Position numbers and translations under genes: made by a program. Shown piece by piece: positions 1 through 5,123 of a stretch of DNA of 5,123 bases (position 1 is the first letter of the stretch; every line of letters begins with the position of its first letter). Location: assembly GCA_025464045.1 (NCBI GenBank), contig JAODBQ010000677.1:1-5123 (forward strand), written 5' to 3'. The stretch is from Ilumatobacteraceae bacterium. Its GTDB lineage: Bacteria; Actinomycetota; Acidimicrobiia; Acidimicrobiales; Ilumatobacteraceae. The notes under the pieces were generated by a model. It was not told where the DNA came from, ran no database searches, and saw nothing but the letters and a program-made list of their open reading frames with translations.

Positions 1-940
1 AGGTGACCCACTCGATCAACGTCGGACCGAAGTTGCCGCGGGCGCGCTCGGCCGCCCAGGTGGAGGCGGCGTTGACGGCGAGGTAGTCGTTGCCGTCGAC
101 GCGCAGCGAGGCGATGCCGAACCCGTGGCCACGAGCCGCCAACGTCGACGAGTCACCGCGGGCGAAACCTTGGAACGTTGAGATCGCCCACTGGTTGTTG
201 ACGATGTTGAGGATCACCGGGGCGTGGTAGGTGGAGGCGAACACCATCGCCGCGTGGAAGTCCGACTCGGACGTGGCGCCGTCGCCGATCCACGCCGATG
301 CGATCCGAGTGTCGCCCGACAGCGCCGACGCCATGGCCCACCCGACCGCTTGGATGAACTGCGTGCCGAGGTTGCCGGAGATGGTGAAGAAGCCGTGATC
401 CTTCGACGAGTACATCACCGGCAGCTGACGACCCTTCATCGGGTCGTGGCTGTTGGAGTAGATCTGGTTGACCATGTCCACCAGCGGATAGCCGGTGGTG
501 ATCAGGAGGCCTTGCTGGCGGTAGGTGGGGAAGCACATGTCACCGTCCGCCAGCGCGCGCCGGTGGGCGCAGGACACGGCTTCCTCCCCGAGCGACTGCA
601 TGTAGAACGAGGTCTTGCCCTGGCGGTGGGCGCGCAGCATGCGAGTGTCGAACGCACGCACGGTGAGCATGTCGGCCAGGCCCTGGCGCAGCTGGGGCAC
701 GTCGAGCGTGCCGGCCCACGGGCCGACCGCATGGCCGTCGTCGTCGAGCACCCGCACCAGGCCGTTGCCGAGCTCGAGGATCTCGCGCGGTGACGTGTCG
801 ATCGGCGGGCGTGGCTGTGCCCCGGCCGGATCGAGCCGCAACCCGCCGAACGTCGGCGCCTCACCGGGGCGAGCCGCAGGTTCAGGGAAGCGCAGGTGCA
901 ACGACCTCGATCCATCGGCCCCGCTGTGGTCGTCGCGCAC
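1..940 (-). CDS. bkdA1: Branched-chain 2-oxoacid dehydrogenase E1 component, alpha subunit (C-terminus beyond window)
   Basis: This is the thiamine-diphosphate-dependent E1 alpha subunit. With E1 beta it decarboxylates branched-chain 2-oxoacids from valine, leucine and isoleucine and passes the acyl group to lipoyl-E2 in the cytoplasm. The frame is open for 313 codons to the window edge. Visible landmarks are the FYMQSLGEEA segment (about 112-121), CFPTYRQQG (136-144), GRQLPVMYS (170-178) and FFTISGNLGTQF (184-195). The ThDP/Mg motif starts at G219-D220-G221 and ends at N248-N249, followed by QWAISTFQ. As I recall it, Pseudomonas putida BkdA1 (about 410 residues) is similar throughout, including the N-terminal PEP...RPG stretch, so about 100 residues are missing. 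The late phosphorylation-loop histidine region lies off the window. I chose GTG at 940 because GGAG (953-950) sits 9 nt upstream. TTG at 901 is a shorter alternative with a poorly spaced GAGG. The gene for E1 beta would be expected next, beyond position 1. Family call is firm; substrate is inferred from similarity to BkdA1. Confidence 0.93.
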   Translation of the reverse strand, partial: MRDDHSGADGSRSLHLRFPEPAARPGEAPTFGGLRLDPAGAQPRPPIDTSPREILELGNGLVRVLDDDGHAVGPWAGTLDVPQLRQGLADMLTVRAFDTRMLRAHRQGKTSFYMQSLGEEAVSCAHRRALADGDMCFPTYRQQGLLITTGYPLVDMVNQIYSNSHDPMKGRQLPVMYSSKDHGFFTISGNLGTQFIQAVGWAMASALSGDTRIASAWIGDGATSESDFHAAMVFASTYHAPVILNIVNNQWAISTFQGFARGDSSTLAARGHGFGIASLRVDGNDYLAVNAASTWAAERARGNFGPTLIEWVT

Positions 941-954
941 CCCAAGAATCTCCG

Positions 955-1083
955 TCAGCCAGCGAGCACTGTCAAGAGCAGCCGGAAGCGCGCGTCCATG
1001 AGCAAGGTCGCGACCGCGCCGCAGTGCTCGGCAAGGAACGCGGCGCCGGCGAGCACGGCAGCGTCAACGGACCGATCGTCCAC
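955..1083 (-). CDS. Possible 42-residue hydrophobic small ORF
   Basis: A GTG-started frame of 42 codons overlaps the methyltransferase 3' end by 20 bp. Its TGA lies directly before the GGAG that appears to serve the E1 alpha gene. The product would be rich in Ala, Leu and Val, with AAVLAGAAFLAEH near the start and RLLLTVLAG at the end. It has 36 of 42 codons ending in G or C, which resembles the real genes nearby, while the other minus-strand frame I compared here is mixed. No clear ribosome binding site precedes the GTG. I do not recognise a family. It could be a small membrane-associated peptide, a decayed gene remnant, or chance in GC-rich DNA. Confidence 0.2.
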   Translation of the reverse strand: MDDRSVDAAVLAGAAFLAEHCGAVATLLMDARFRLLLTVLAG

Positions 1084-2059
1084 GCCGGGCAGCCCGGCGC
1101 CGCGCGAGGAACACGTTCGCCGTCCGGATCGGCCGGGTGATCCGCCACGAACGGCTGGACGACATGGCGGCGACGTCGGCGCGCAGCGTGGCGCGCTCTG
1201 CGTCGACCGCGACGAGCTCGCTGCGCACGATTGCCGCTTCCGCGGCTCGCGGCGAACCGCCGCCGAACGACGGCGTGGTGGCCGAGGCCACCGGGGCGGG
1301 ACGCAGGCTGACGAAGAACTCGCCGCCGACCGTCTCGGTGCACGCCGCGACCGCGAACGGCACGAGCTGGAGTCGCTGGAGGGCCGCGAACACGCGGCAG
1401 AACGAGCGCGGCGTGAACACCCAGCAGTGCACGTCGTCGTAGTCGCCACTGCGACCGGCGGCCGTGGCGCGCTCGTACGCCTCGGCCTCGCTGTGCACCG
1501 CGACGAGCTCCTCGAACGGTGGCTCCTCGCCCCACGAGATCGCGCCGCGCCACGACACCGCGCTCGAGTAGTGGTCGAAGACCTGTCGAGGTGACGGTGC
1601 GGTGGCGCCGTCGAGGTTCGCTTGGATGACGTCCGCGGTGACGGTCGGCGAGCGCAACGCGTCGAACGTGCGCCGATGATCGGGGATCGCGAGCTGCACG
1701 ACGCTGTCGTCGTGGACGACCCGGCGCAGGTCGTCGAGCCAGCCGATGAGGTCGGGTACGTGCTCGATCACGTGTGAGGCGATGACGTAGTCGAACGGCG
1801 CGTCGTCGCCCACGGCGCCGCGGATCGAGGCGCCTTCGATCGCGTAGTCGATGTCGACGATCGCCTCGACGTCGAACCCCTCGTGCGATGCGTACCGGGC
1901 GCGCAGCGCGTCGGTCCCGACGTGGTCGAGGTAGCGGATGTCGCCCATCGCCCGTGTCACCACGGGACTGGTGAGCGGCCCGAGCTCGAGCCCTTTCGCC
2001 GACCGGAGGTCGATCGCGCCGACGAGTCGTTCGGTCCGGTCGGTCATCGGCGAGACCAT
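1064..2059 (-). CDS. SAM-dependent methyltransferase with coiled-coil and glycosyltransferase-type C-terminal tail
   Basis: This 331-residue protein is a class I SAM-dependent methyltransferase of the Methyltransf_11/23 type. Motif I is degenerate: GLELGP at 23-28 takes the place of a canonical GxGxG loop, as is usual in this subfamily. YLDHVG (43-48) is the likely second-strand acidic region. FDYVIASHVIEHVPDLIGWL (89-108) is the hallmark motif, and LAIPDHRRTFD follows at 123-133. The segment HCWVFTPRSF (211-220) and EFFVSLRP (247-254) complete the catalytic domain. About residues 270-298 are Ala/Glu/Arg-rich and likely helical or coiled-coil. The protein ends with SRSWRITRPIR (302-312) and an Arg-rich tail, a signature I associate with C-termini of polysaccharide-cluster glycosyltransferases and methyltransferases. 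A sugar or glycan-precursor acceptor is therefore plausible but inferred. ATG at 2059 was preferred; GTG at 2065 and ATG at 2047 are alternatives, none with a strong ribosome binding site. It lies 77 bp after the thiolase and 123 bp before E1 alpha. Confidence 0.85.
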   Translation of the reverse strand: MVSPMTDRTERLVGAIDLRSAKGLELGPLTSPVVTRAMGDIRYLDHVGTDALRARYASHEGFDVEAIVDIDYAIEGASIRGAVGDDAPFDYVIASHVIEHVPDLIGWLDDLRRVVHDDSVVQLAIPDHRRTFDALRSPTVTADVIQANLDGATAPSPRQVFDHYSSAVSWRGAISWGEEPPFEELVAVHSEAEAYERATAAGRSGDYDDVHCWVFTPRSFCRVFAALQRLQLVPFAVAACTETVGGEFFVSLRPAPVASATTPSFGGGSPRAAEAAIVRSELVAVDAERATLRADVAAMSSSRSWRITRPIRTANVFLARRRAARRGRSVR

Positions 2060-2076
2060 AGCCACCGGGGCCGCCG

Positions 2077-2113
2077 GCCACGCCCGGTCATCGGCTGGCG
2101 TTGACCGGGTGGC
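2077..2113. repeat. Bulged inverted repeat between thiolase and methyltransferase genes
   Basis: GCCAC plus CCGGTCA (2077-2081 and 2084-2090, separated by a 2-nt bulge) is complementary to TGACCGGGTGGC (2102-2113). This gives 12 Watson-Crick pairs around an 11-nt loop. It lies 24 bp after the thiolase stop and just before the methyltransferase start on the minus strand. It could act as a hairpin terminator or attenuator for thiolase transcripts, but no T-run follows on either strand. In DNA this GC-rich a chance repeat is also possible. Confidence 0.35.
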
Positions 2114-2136
2114 GCGCCGACGTGCTCAGGGGTGAT

Positions 2137-3366
2137 TCAGATGCGCTCGATGATGGTGGCGGTTCCCATCCCGCCGCCGGTGCACATGCACACCAACCCG
2201 GTGGACTTGTCCTGGCGCTCCATCTCGTCGAGCAGGGTACCGATGAGGATCCCGCCGGTCGCGCCGATCGGGTGGCCGAGCGCCATGGCCCCGCCGTTGA
2301 CGTTGATCTTGTTCCAGTCGACGCCGGTGTCCTTGAGGAACTTCAGCACGACGGAGGCGAACGCCTCGTTGACCTCGAACAGGTCGATGTCGTCGAACGT
2401 CATCCCGGCCTTCTCGACGCAGCGCTTCGCGGCCGGTCCGGGGGCGGTGAGCATGATCACCGGCTCGGTGCCGGCGACCGCCGTCATGACGACGCGGGCA
2501 CGCGGCTTCCAGCCTTGCTGGCGGGCCATCTCCGGCGAGGTGACGAGGAGTGCGCTGGCGCCGTCGACGACACCCGACGAGTTGCCGCCGTGGTGCACGT
2601 GCTCGATGTGGTCCCACTTCGGGTAGGCCAGCAGCGCGGTCTGGTCGATGCTCAGGTCCTGGCCGCCGGGCACGTGCGCGCCCATGTCGGCGAAGCTCGG
2701 GTTCAGCTTGGCGAGCCCCTCCAGCGTGGTGCCAGGGCGGGGGAACTCCTCGTGATCGAGCGCGAGGGTGCCGTCGTCGTGGTAGATCGACACGAGCGAG
2801 CGGTCGAAGCGACCCTCGGCGAGTGCCACGGCGGCGCGTGCCTGGCTGTCCACGGCGAGGGCGTCGCACTGCTCGCGGGTGAAGCCCTCGGTGGTGGCGA
2901 TCAGGTCGGCCGAGATGCCCTGGGCCACCATGTTGTACTGGTCGCGCAGGTGGTGGTTGTTCGCCGTGAAGCCGTCGACGTGGGCCGGGGCCGGACGGGA
3001 CATGCTCTCCACGCCGCCGGCAACGACGAGGTCCTGGAAGCCGGCGCGGATGCCAGCTGCGGCGAAGTTGACGGCCTGCTGGCCGGATCCGCAGAACCGG
3101 TTGAGCGTGACGCCGGGAGCGTCGAGCGACCAGCCGGCATCGAGCGCCGCCATGCGGGCGATGTCCATCGCGTGGTCGCCGCTCCCGGCACCACAGCCCA
3201 TCACCACGTCGTCGACGGTGGCCGTGTCGAACCCGTTGCGCTCCTGCAGTGCGTTCAGGACCTGGGCGAGGATCCGCTGCGGGTGCACGTTGTGCAGCGC
3301 GCCGTTCTCCTTGCCCTTGCCGCGCGGGGACCGCACAGCGTCGATGATCCAGGCTTCGCTTTCCAT
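2137..3366 (-). CDS. Thiolase (acetyl-CoA C-acyltransferase/acetyltransferase)
   Basis: This is a full-length 409-residue thiolase, the size expected for the family. It either cleaves 3-oxoacyl-CoA with CoA at the end of beta-oxidation or condenses two acetyl-CoA. The nucleophile is Cys92 in LNRFCGSGQQ, followed by the AGGVESMSRP segment typical of thiolases. GGNSSGVVDGAS covers about 260-271. NEAFA begins at N333, the GHP motif carries catalytic His365 (GGAMALGHPIGATGG), and the C-terminal CTGGGMG supplies the acid/base Cys395. The HVHHGGNSSG stretch before the Asn loop, in place of the more usual VTAGN, marks a subfamily different from classical PhaA/AtoB. I chose ATG at 3366 because AAGGGA lies 5 nt upstream and MESEAWIIDAVRSP is a canonical thiolase N-terminus. 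The gene is divergent from the transporter and is first of three leftward genes. Chain-length preference cannot be read from sequence; a catabolic role is inferred from the downstream E1 alpha. Confidence 0.95.
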   Translation of the reverse strand: MESEAWIIDAVRSPRGKGKENGALHNVHPQRILAQVLNALQERNGFDTATVDDVVMGCGAGSGDHAMDIARMAALDAGWSLDAPGVTLNRFCGSGQQAVNFAAAGIRAGFQDLVVAGGVESMSRPAPAHVDGFTANNHHLRDQYNMVAQGISADLIATTEGFTREQCDALAVDSQARAAVALAEGRFDRSLVSIYHDDGTLALDHEEFPRPGTTLEGLAKLNPSFADMGAHVPGGQDLSIDQTALLAYPKWDHIEHVHHGGNSSGVVDGASALLVTSPEMARQQGWKPRARVVMTAVAGTEPVIMLTAPGPAAKRCVEKAGMTFDDIDLFEVNEAFASVVLKFLKDTGVDWNKINVNGGAMALGHPIGATGGILIGTLLDEMERQDKSTGLVCMCTGGGMGTATIIERI

Positions 3367-3443
3367 GGGGGTCCCTTCGTCGGAGTGCGTCGATCGTGTC
3401 GCACCAGGCCCGGTGAGTTCGCATCGGGAACGGAGCTCGCCGG

Positions 3444-3455
3444 CCGGCATGCCGG
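3444..3455. promoter_or_regulatory. Perfect 12-bp palindrome in the divergent intergenic region
   Basis: CCGGCATGCCGG is an exact dyad in the 145-bp space between the thiolase start (3366) and the transporter start (3512), at 77 and 56 bp from the respective start codons. This is a natural place for an operator bound by a dimeric repressor such as a TetR-type or metal-responsive regulator, but no regulator gene is visible in the window. Short GC palindromes are common in such DNA, so the assignment is tentative. No convincing sigma-70 -35/-10 pair was found nearby on either strand. Confidence 0.3.
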
Positions 3456-3511
3456 ACGATCGCGCTCTCGTCGGCCGTCCACCATACTTGGGGGATGGAG
3501 GCGAACATCTG

Positions 3512-4471
3512 GTGAGCCACGACGACGCGGACGACGCGCACGAACATCGTCCCGCCCAGGCGCACTCGCACGGGCACGTCCACGGGGGCGGGGCGCGGGC
3601 TGGTGCCCGCCACGCCGGCAAGCTGCGGCTGTCGTTCATCCTGATCGTCGCCTTCCTCGTGGTGCAGGTGGTGGTCGGACTGGCCACCAACTCGCTGGCG
3701 CTGCTGTCGGACGCCGGGCACATGGCCACGGACGCGCTCGGCATGGGCATGGCCCTCGCCGCGATCAGCGCGGCCAACCGCGAGACCACCGCGGACCATC
3801 GCACGTTCGGGCTCTACCGGTTGGAGATCCTCGCCGCGCTCGCCAACGCGGTGCTGCTCTTCGCCGTGGCGGGCTACGTGCTGATCGAGGCGGTGCGTCG
3901 GTTCAGCGACGGTCCGCACATCGCCACGACGCCAGTGCTCGTCGTCGGCGTCCTCGGCCTCGCCGTCAACGTCGTGTCGTTCGTGCTGCTGCGCGAGGGG
4001 GCGAAGGAGAGCCTCAACCTGCGCGGCGCGTACCTCGAGGTGGTCAGCGACATGCTCGGTTCGGTCGGCGTGATCGCCGCCGCGATCGTGATGCGGATCA
4101 CCGACTGGGGTTGGGTCGACCCCGTCGTCGGCGCGGCGATCGGGCTGTTCATCCTCCCGCGGGCGTGGCGCCTCGGGCGGGACGCGTTGCGGGTCCTCGT
4201 GCAGGCCGCGCCGGAGGGCATCGAGATCGGCGAGCTGCGCGACGCGCTGCTCGCGCAGCCTGGCGTCGCCGGCGTGCACGACCTGCACGTGTGGACGCTG
4301 ACGAGCGAGATGGACGTGCTCACCGCACACCTCGTCGTCGCCGGCGGCCACACGACCCAGGCCGTCCTCGACGGGGCGCGCACCCTGCTGCAGGACCGCT
4401 TCGGCCTCGCCCACGCCACCCTCCAAGTCGAATCCGTGGTCGACCACACCTGCGACGACGTCGACTGGTAG
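3512..4471 (+). CDS. Cation diffusion facilitator (CzcD/ZitB-like divalent metal exporter)
   Basis: This 319-residue inner-membrane protein should export divalent cations such as Zn(II) or Cd(II) in exchange for protons. The cytoplasmic N-terminus is His/Asp-rich (HSHGHVH at 18-24, further His at 3, 10, 12 and 34), as in zinc-handling family members. Six hydrophobic segments fall at about 38-58, 62-86, 104-128, 138-160, 173-194 and 199-215. The TM2 site is complete: SDAGHMATD gives Asp67, His70 and Asp74. In TM5 the usual HxxxD is ExxxD (Glu176, Asp180 in EVVSDMLGSVG). The C-terminal domain begins near 220 and contains HDLHVWTLTS (256-265), with His273 and His280, and a late DHTCDD (311-316). 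GTG at 3512 was chosen because GGAGG (3497-3501) lies 10 nt upstream and the His-rich N-terminus begins there. The family is certain; the metal is not. It diverges from the thiolase and is followed by a hairpin and larE. Confidence 0.94.
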   Translation: MSHDDADDAHEHRPAQAHSHGHVHGGGARAGARHAGKLRLSFILIVAFLVVQVVVGLATNSLALLSDAGHMATDALGMGMALAAISAANRETTADHRTFGLYRLEILAALANAVLLFAVAGYVLIEAVRRFSDGPHIATTPVLVVGVLGLAVNVVSFVLLREGAKESLNLRGAYLEVVSDMLGSVGVIAAAIVMRITDWGWVDPVVGAAIGLFILPRAWRLGRDALRVLVQAAPEGIEIGELRDALLAQPGVAGVHDLHVWTLTSEMDVLTAHLVVAGGHTTQAVLDGARTLLQDRFGLAHATLQVESVVDHTCDDVDW

Positions 4472-4495
4472 CCGCCTCCTCGGCCGATTTCGGCG

Positions 4496-4543
4496 ACGCG
4501 AGCACTGGTTCTGCTCACTGGTGAGCTGATCCGGTGCTTGCGT
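4496..4543 (+). terminator. Long near-perfect hairpin downstream of the transporter; possible terminator or structured RNA
   Basis: Two 23-nt arms (4496-4518 and 4521-4543) flank a TG centre and match as an inverted repeat at 19 of 23 positions. In plus-strand RNA two of the four differences become G-U pairs, leaving only two U-U mismatches. This yields a 13-pair outer stem (ACGCGAGCACTGG with CCGGTGCTTGCGT), a short middle pair and a GCTCA/TGAGC apical stem with a CTGG loop. It starts 24 bp after the transporter stop and ends 47 bp before larE. No T-run follows, so it is not a classical intrinsic terminator. A U-less actinobacterial terminator, a protein-binding dyad or a repeat element are alternatives. 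Confidence 0.5.
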
Positions 4544-4577
4544 GGGAAGCGGCGGCAGGCGGGCACACGTGGTCCGG

Positions 4578-4583
4578 TAGCGT
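4578..4583 (+). promoter_or_regulatory. Candidate -10 element for leaderless larE transcript
   Basis: TAGCGT fits the actinobacterial TANNNT -10 pattern and ends 7 nt before the larE GTG at 4591. That is the spacing expected if transcription begins at the start codon. The absence of a usable Shine-Dalgarno sequence (only GGCGG abutting the GTG) agrees with leaderless expression. No -35 hexamer is recognisable. TANNNT is a loose pattern, so chance occurrence is likely enough to keep confidence low. Confidence 0.25.
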
Positions 4584-4590
4584 TCGGCGG

Positions 4591-5123
4591 GTGAGCGACA
4601 CCGTGGTCGAGCAGCGGCTGGACATGCTCGTCGCCAGGTTGGAGGACGAGCTGCGCCGGCTCGGGCGGGTGGTCGTCGCGTTCAGCGGTGGAGCCGACAG
4701 CGCGTTCCTCGCCGCGGTCGCGCAGCGCACGCTCGGCGAGGCGGCCCATGCGGTCACCGCGGTCTCGCCGTCCCTCGCCGGCGACGAGGAGGCCGACTGC
4801 CGAGCACTCGCCGCCGAGTGGGGGCTGCGCTGGTCCGCCGTCGACACCGACGAGATGGCCCGTGCCGCGTACCGGATCAACGACATCGACCGCTGCTACC
4901 ACTGCAAGGCGGAGCTGATGGACGTCGTCGGTCCGATCGCCGCCGCGCAGGGCGCCACCGTCGTGCTCGGCGTCAACCTCGACGACCTCGGCGAGCACCG
5001 TCCCGGCCAGCGTGCCGCCGACGAGCGCGGCGCCGAGTTCCCGCTCGTCGCGGCCGGGTTCACCAAGGCCGACATCCGCGCGGCCTCCCGACAACTCGGC
5101 CTGCGGACGTGGGACAAGCCGGC
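4591..5123 (+). CDS. larE: LarE-family ATP-dependent sacrificial sulfur transferase (C-terminus beyond window)
   Basis: LarE proteins are PP-loop enzymes. They adenylylate the carboxylates of pyridinium-3,5-biscarboxylic acid mononucleotide and insert sulfur while making the nickel-pincer cofactor of lactate racemase and related enzymes. The frame runs 177 codons to the window edge. It shows the PP-loop VVVAFSGGADSAFLA (27-41), the signature DRCYHCKAEL (100-109, with Cys102 and Cys105), LGVNLDDLGEHRPGQRAA (126-143) and PLVAAGFTKADIRAASRQLG (151-170), then WDKP at 174-177. The sulfur-donating cysteine or cluster cysteines (Cys176 in Lactiplantibacillus LarE) would lie just past the edge, so sacrificial versus cluster-dependent type cannot be decided. 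GTG at 4591 was chosen as the furthest supported start; GTG at 4603 and ATG at 4624 are alternatives. Partners larB and larC are not in the window. It lies 119 bp after the transporter, with a hairpin between. Confidence 0.9.
   Translation, partial: MSDTVVEQRLDMLVARLEDELRRLGRVVVAFSGGADSAFLAAVAQRTLGEAAHAVTAVSPSLAGDEEADCRALAAEWGLRWSAVDTDEMARAAYRINDIDRCYHCKAELMDVVGPIAAAQGATVVLGVNLDDLGEHRPGQRAADERGAEFPLVAAGFTKADIRAASRQLGLRTWDKP

Noticed and set aside
972..2081. 369-codon minus-strand frame overlapping the methyltransferase
   Set aside because: Arg-rich composition without motifs; the alternative frame has the full methyltransferase signature.
3481..3488. TATGGT (minus) and CATACT (plus) as -10 elements in the divergent region
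   Set aside because: Neither has a recognisable -35 partner, and their match to consensus is too loose to annotate.
3367..3804. N-terminal extension of the thiolase frame into the transporter region
   Set aside because: The frame stays open only because of GC content. The canonical thiolase N-terminus and ribosome binding site place the start at 3366.
2126..4447. 773-codon open frame on the minus strand
   Set aside because: It overlaps the thiolase in another frame and is antisense to the transporter. No family motifs; the thiolase frame has complete catalytic motifs.
4482..4495. Small GCCG-ATTT-CGGC hairpin just before the large inverted repeat
   Set aside because: Only four base pairs, expected often by chance in this composition, with no following T-run.
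2101..4524. 807-codon open frame on the plus strand spanning the thiolase and transporter
   Set aside because: It is antisense to the thiolase and out of frame with the transporter, with Arg/Gly/His-rich low-complexity product. It is a shadow caused by high GC.
3874..5094. 406-codon minus-strand frame across the transporter and larE
   Set aside because: It runs antisense to two genes with clear family signatures and carries no recognisable domain.
1..5123. Novel defence, mobile or CRISPR-like system
   Set aside because: All well-supported genes belong to known metabolic or transport families. There are no repeat arrays, transposase or integrase motifs, attachment-site duplications or RNA genes visible.

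Overview
This is a strongly GC-rich window with G/C-dominated third codon positions and long spurious open frames on both strands. It looks like chromosomal DNA of a high-GC actinobacterium. Valine (GTG) starts, a possible leaderless promoter and an actinobacterial-style cation transporter fit this. A member of the Acidimicrobiia is a guess I cannot test from sequence alone.

Layout: three genes lie on the minus strand and two on the plus strand, diverging from a 145-bp intergenic region (3367-3511). Leftward, in transcription order, are a thiolase (3366-2137), a SAM-dependent methyltransferase with a glycosyltransferase-type C-terminal tail (2059-1064), and the N-terminal 313 codons of a Pseudomonas-like branched-chain 2-oxoacid dehydrogenase E1 alpha subunit (940 to the left edge). 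Rightward are a His-rich cation diffusion facilitator (3512-4471) and the N-terminal 177 codons of a LarE-type PP-loop sulfur transferase (4591 to the right edge). The two edge genes are cut only by the window. I see no internal frameshift or stop in any of the five.

The thiolase and E1 alpha both serve acyl-CoA or branched-chain amino acid catabolism and probably belong to one catabolic locus. The gaps of 77 and 123 bp mean a tightly coupled operon is not proven. The methyltransferase between them does not fit that pathway; its tail resembles proteins of polysaccharide clusters. On the right, a divalent-metal exporter next to larE raises the possibility of a metal or nickel-cofactor theme, but this is only inference from adjacency.

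Non-coding structure: the most striking element is a near-perfect 23-nt-arm inverted repeat (4496-4543) between the transporter and larE. Smaller elements are a perfect 12-bp palindrome in the divergent promoter region (3444-3455) and a bulged inverted repeat between the thiolase and methyltransferase genes (2077-2113). I found no CRISPR array, tRNA, rRNA, insertion sequence or recognisable new defence or mobile system. Most of the window is ordinary metabolic sequence.
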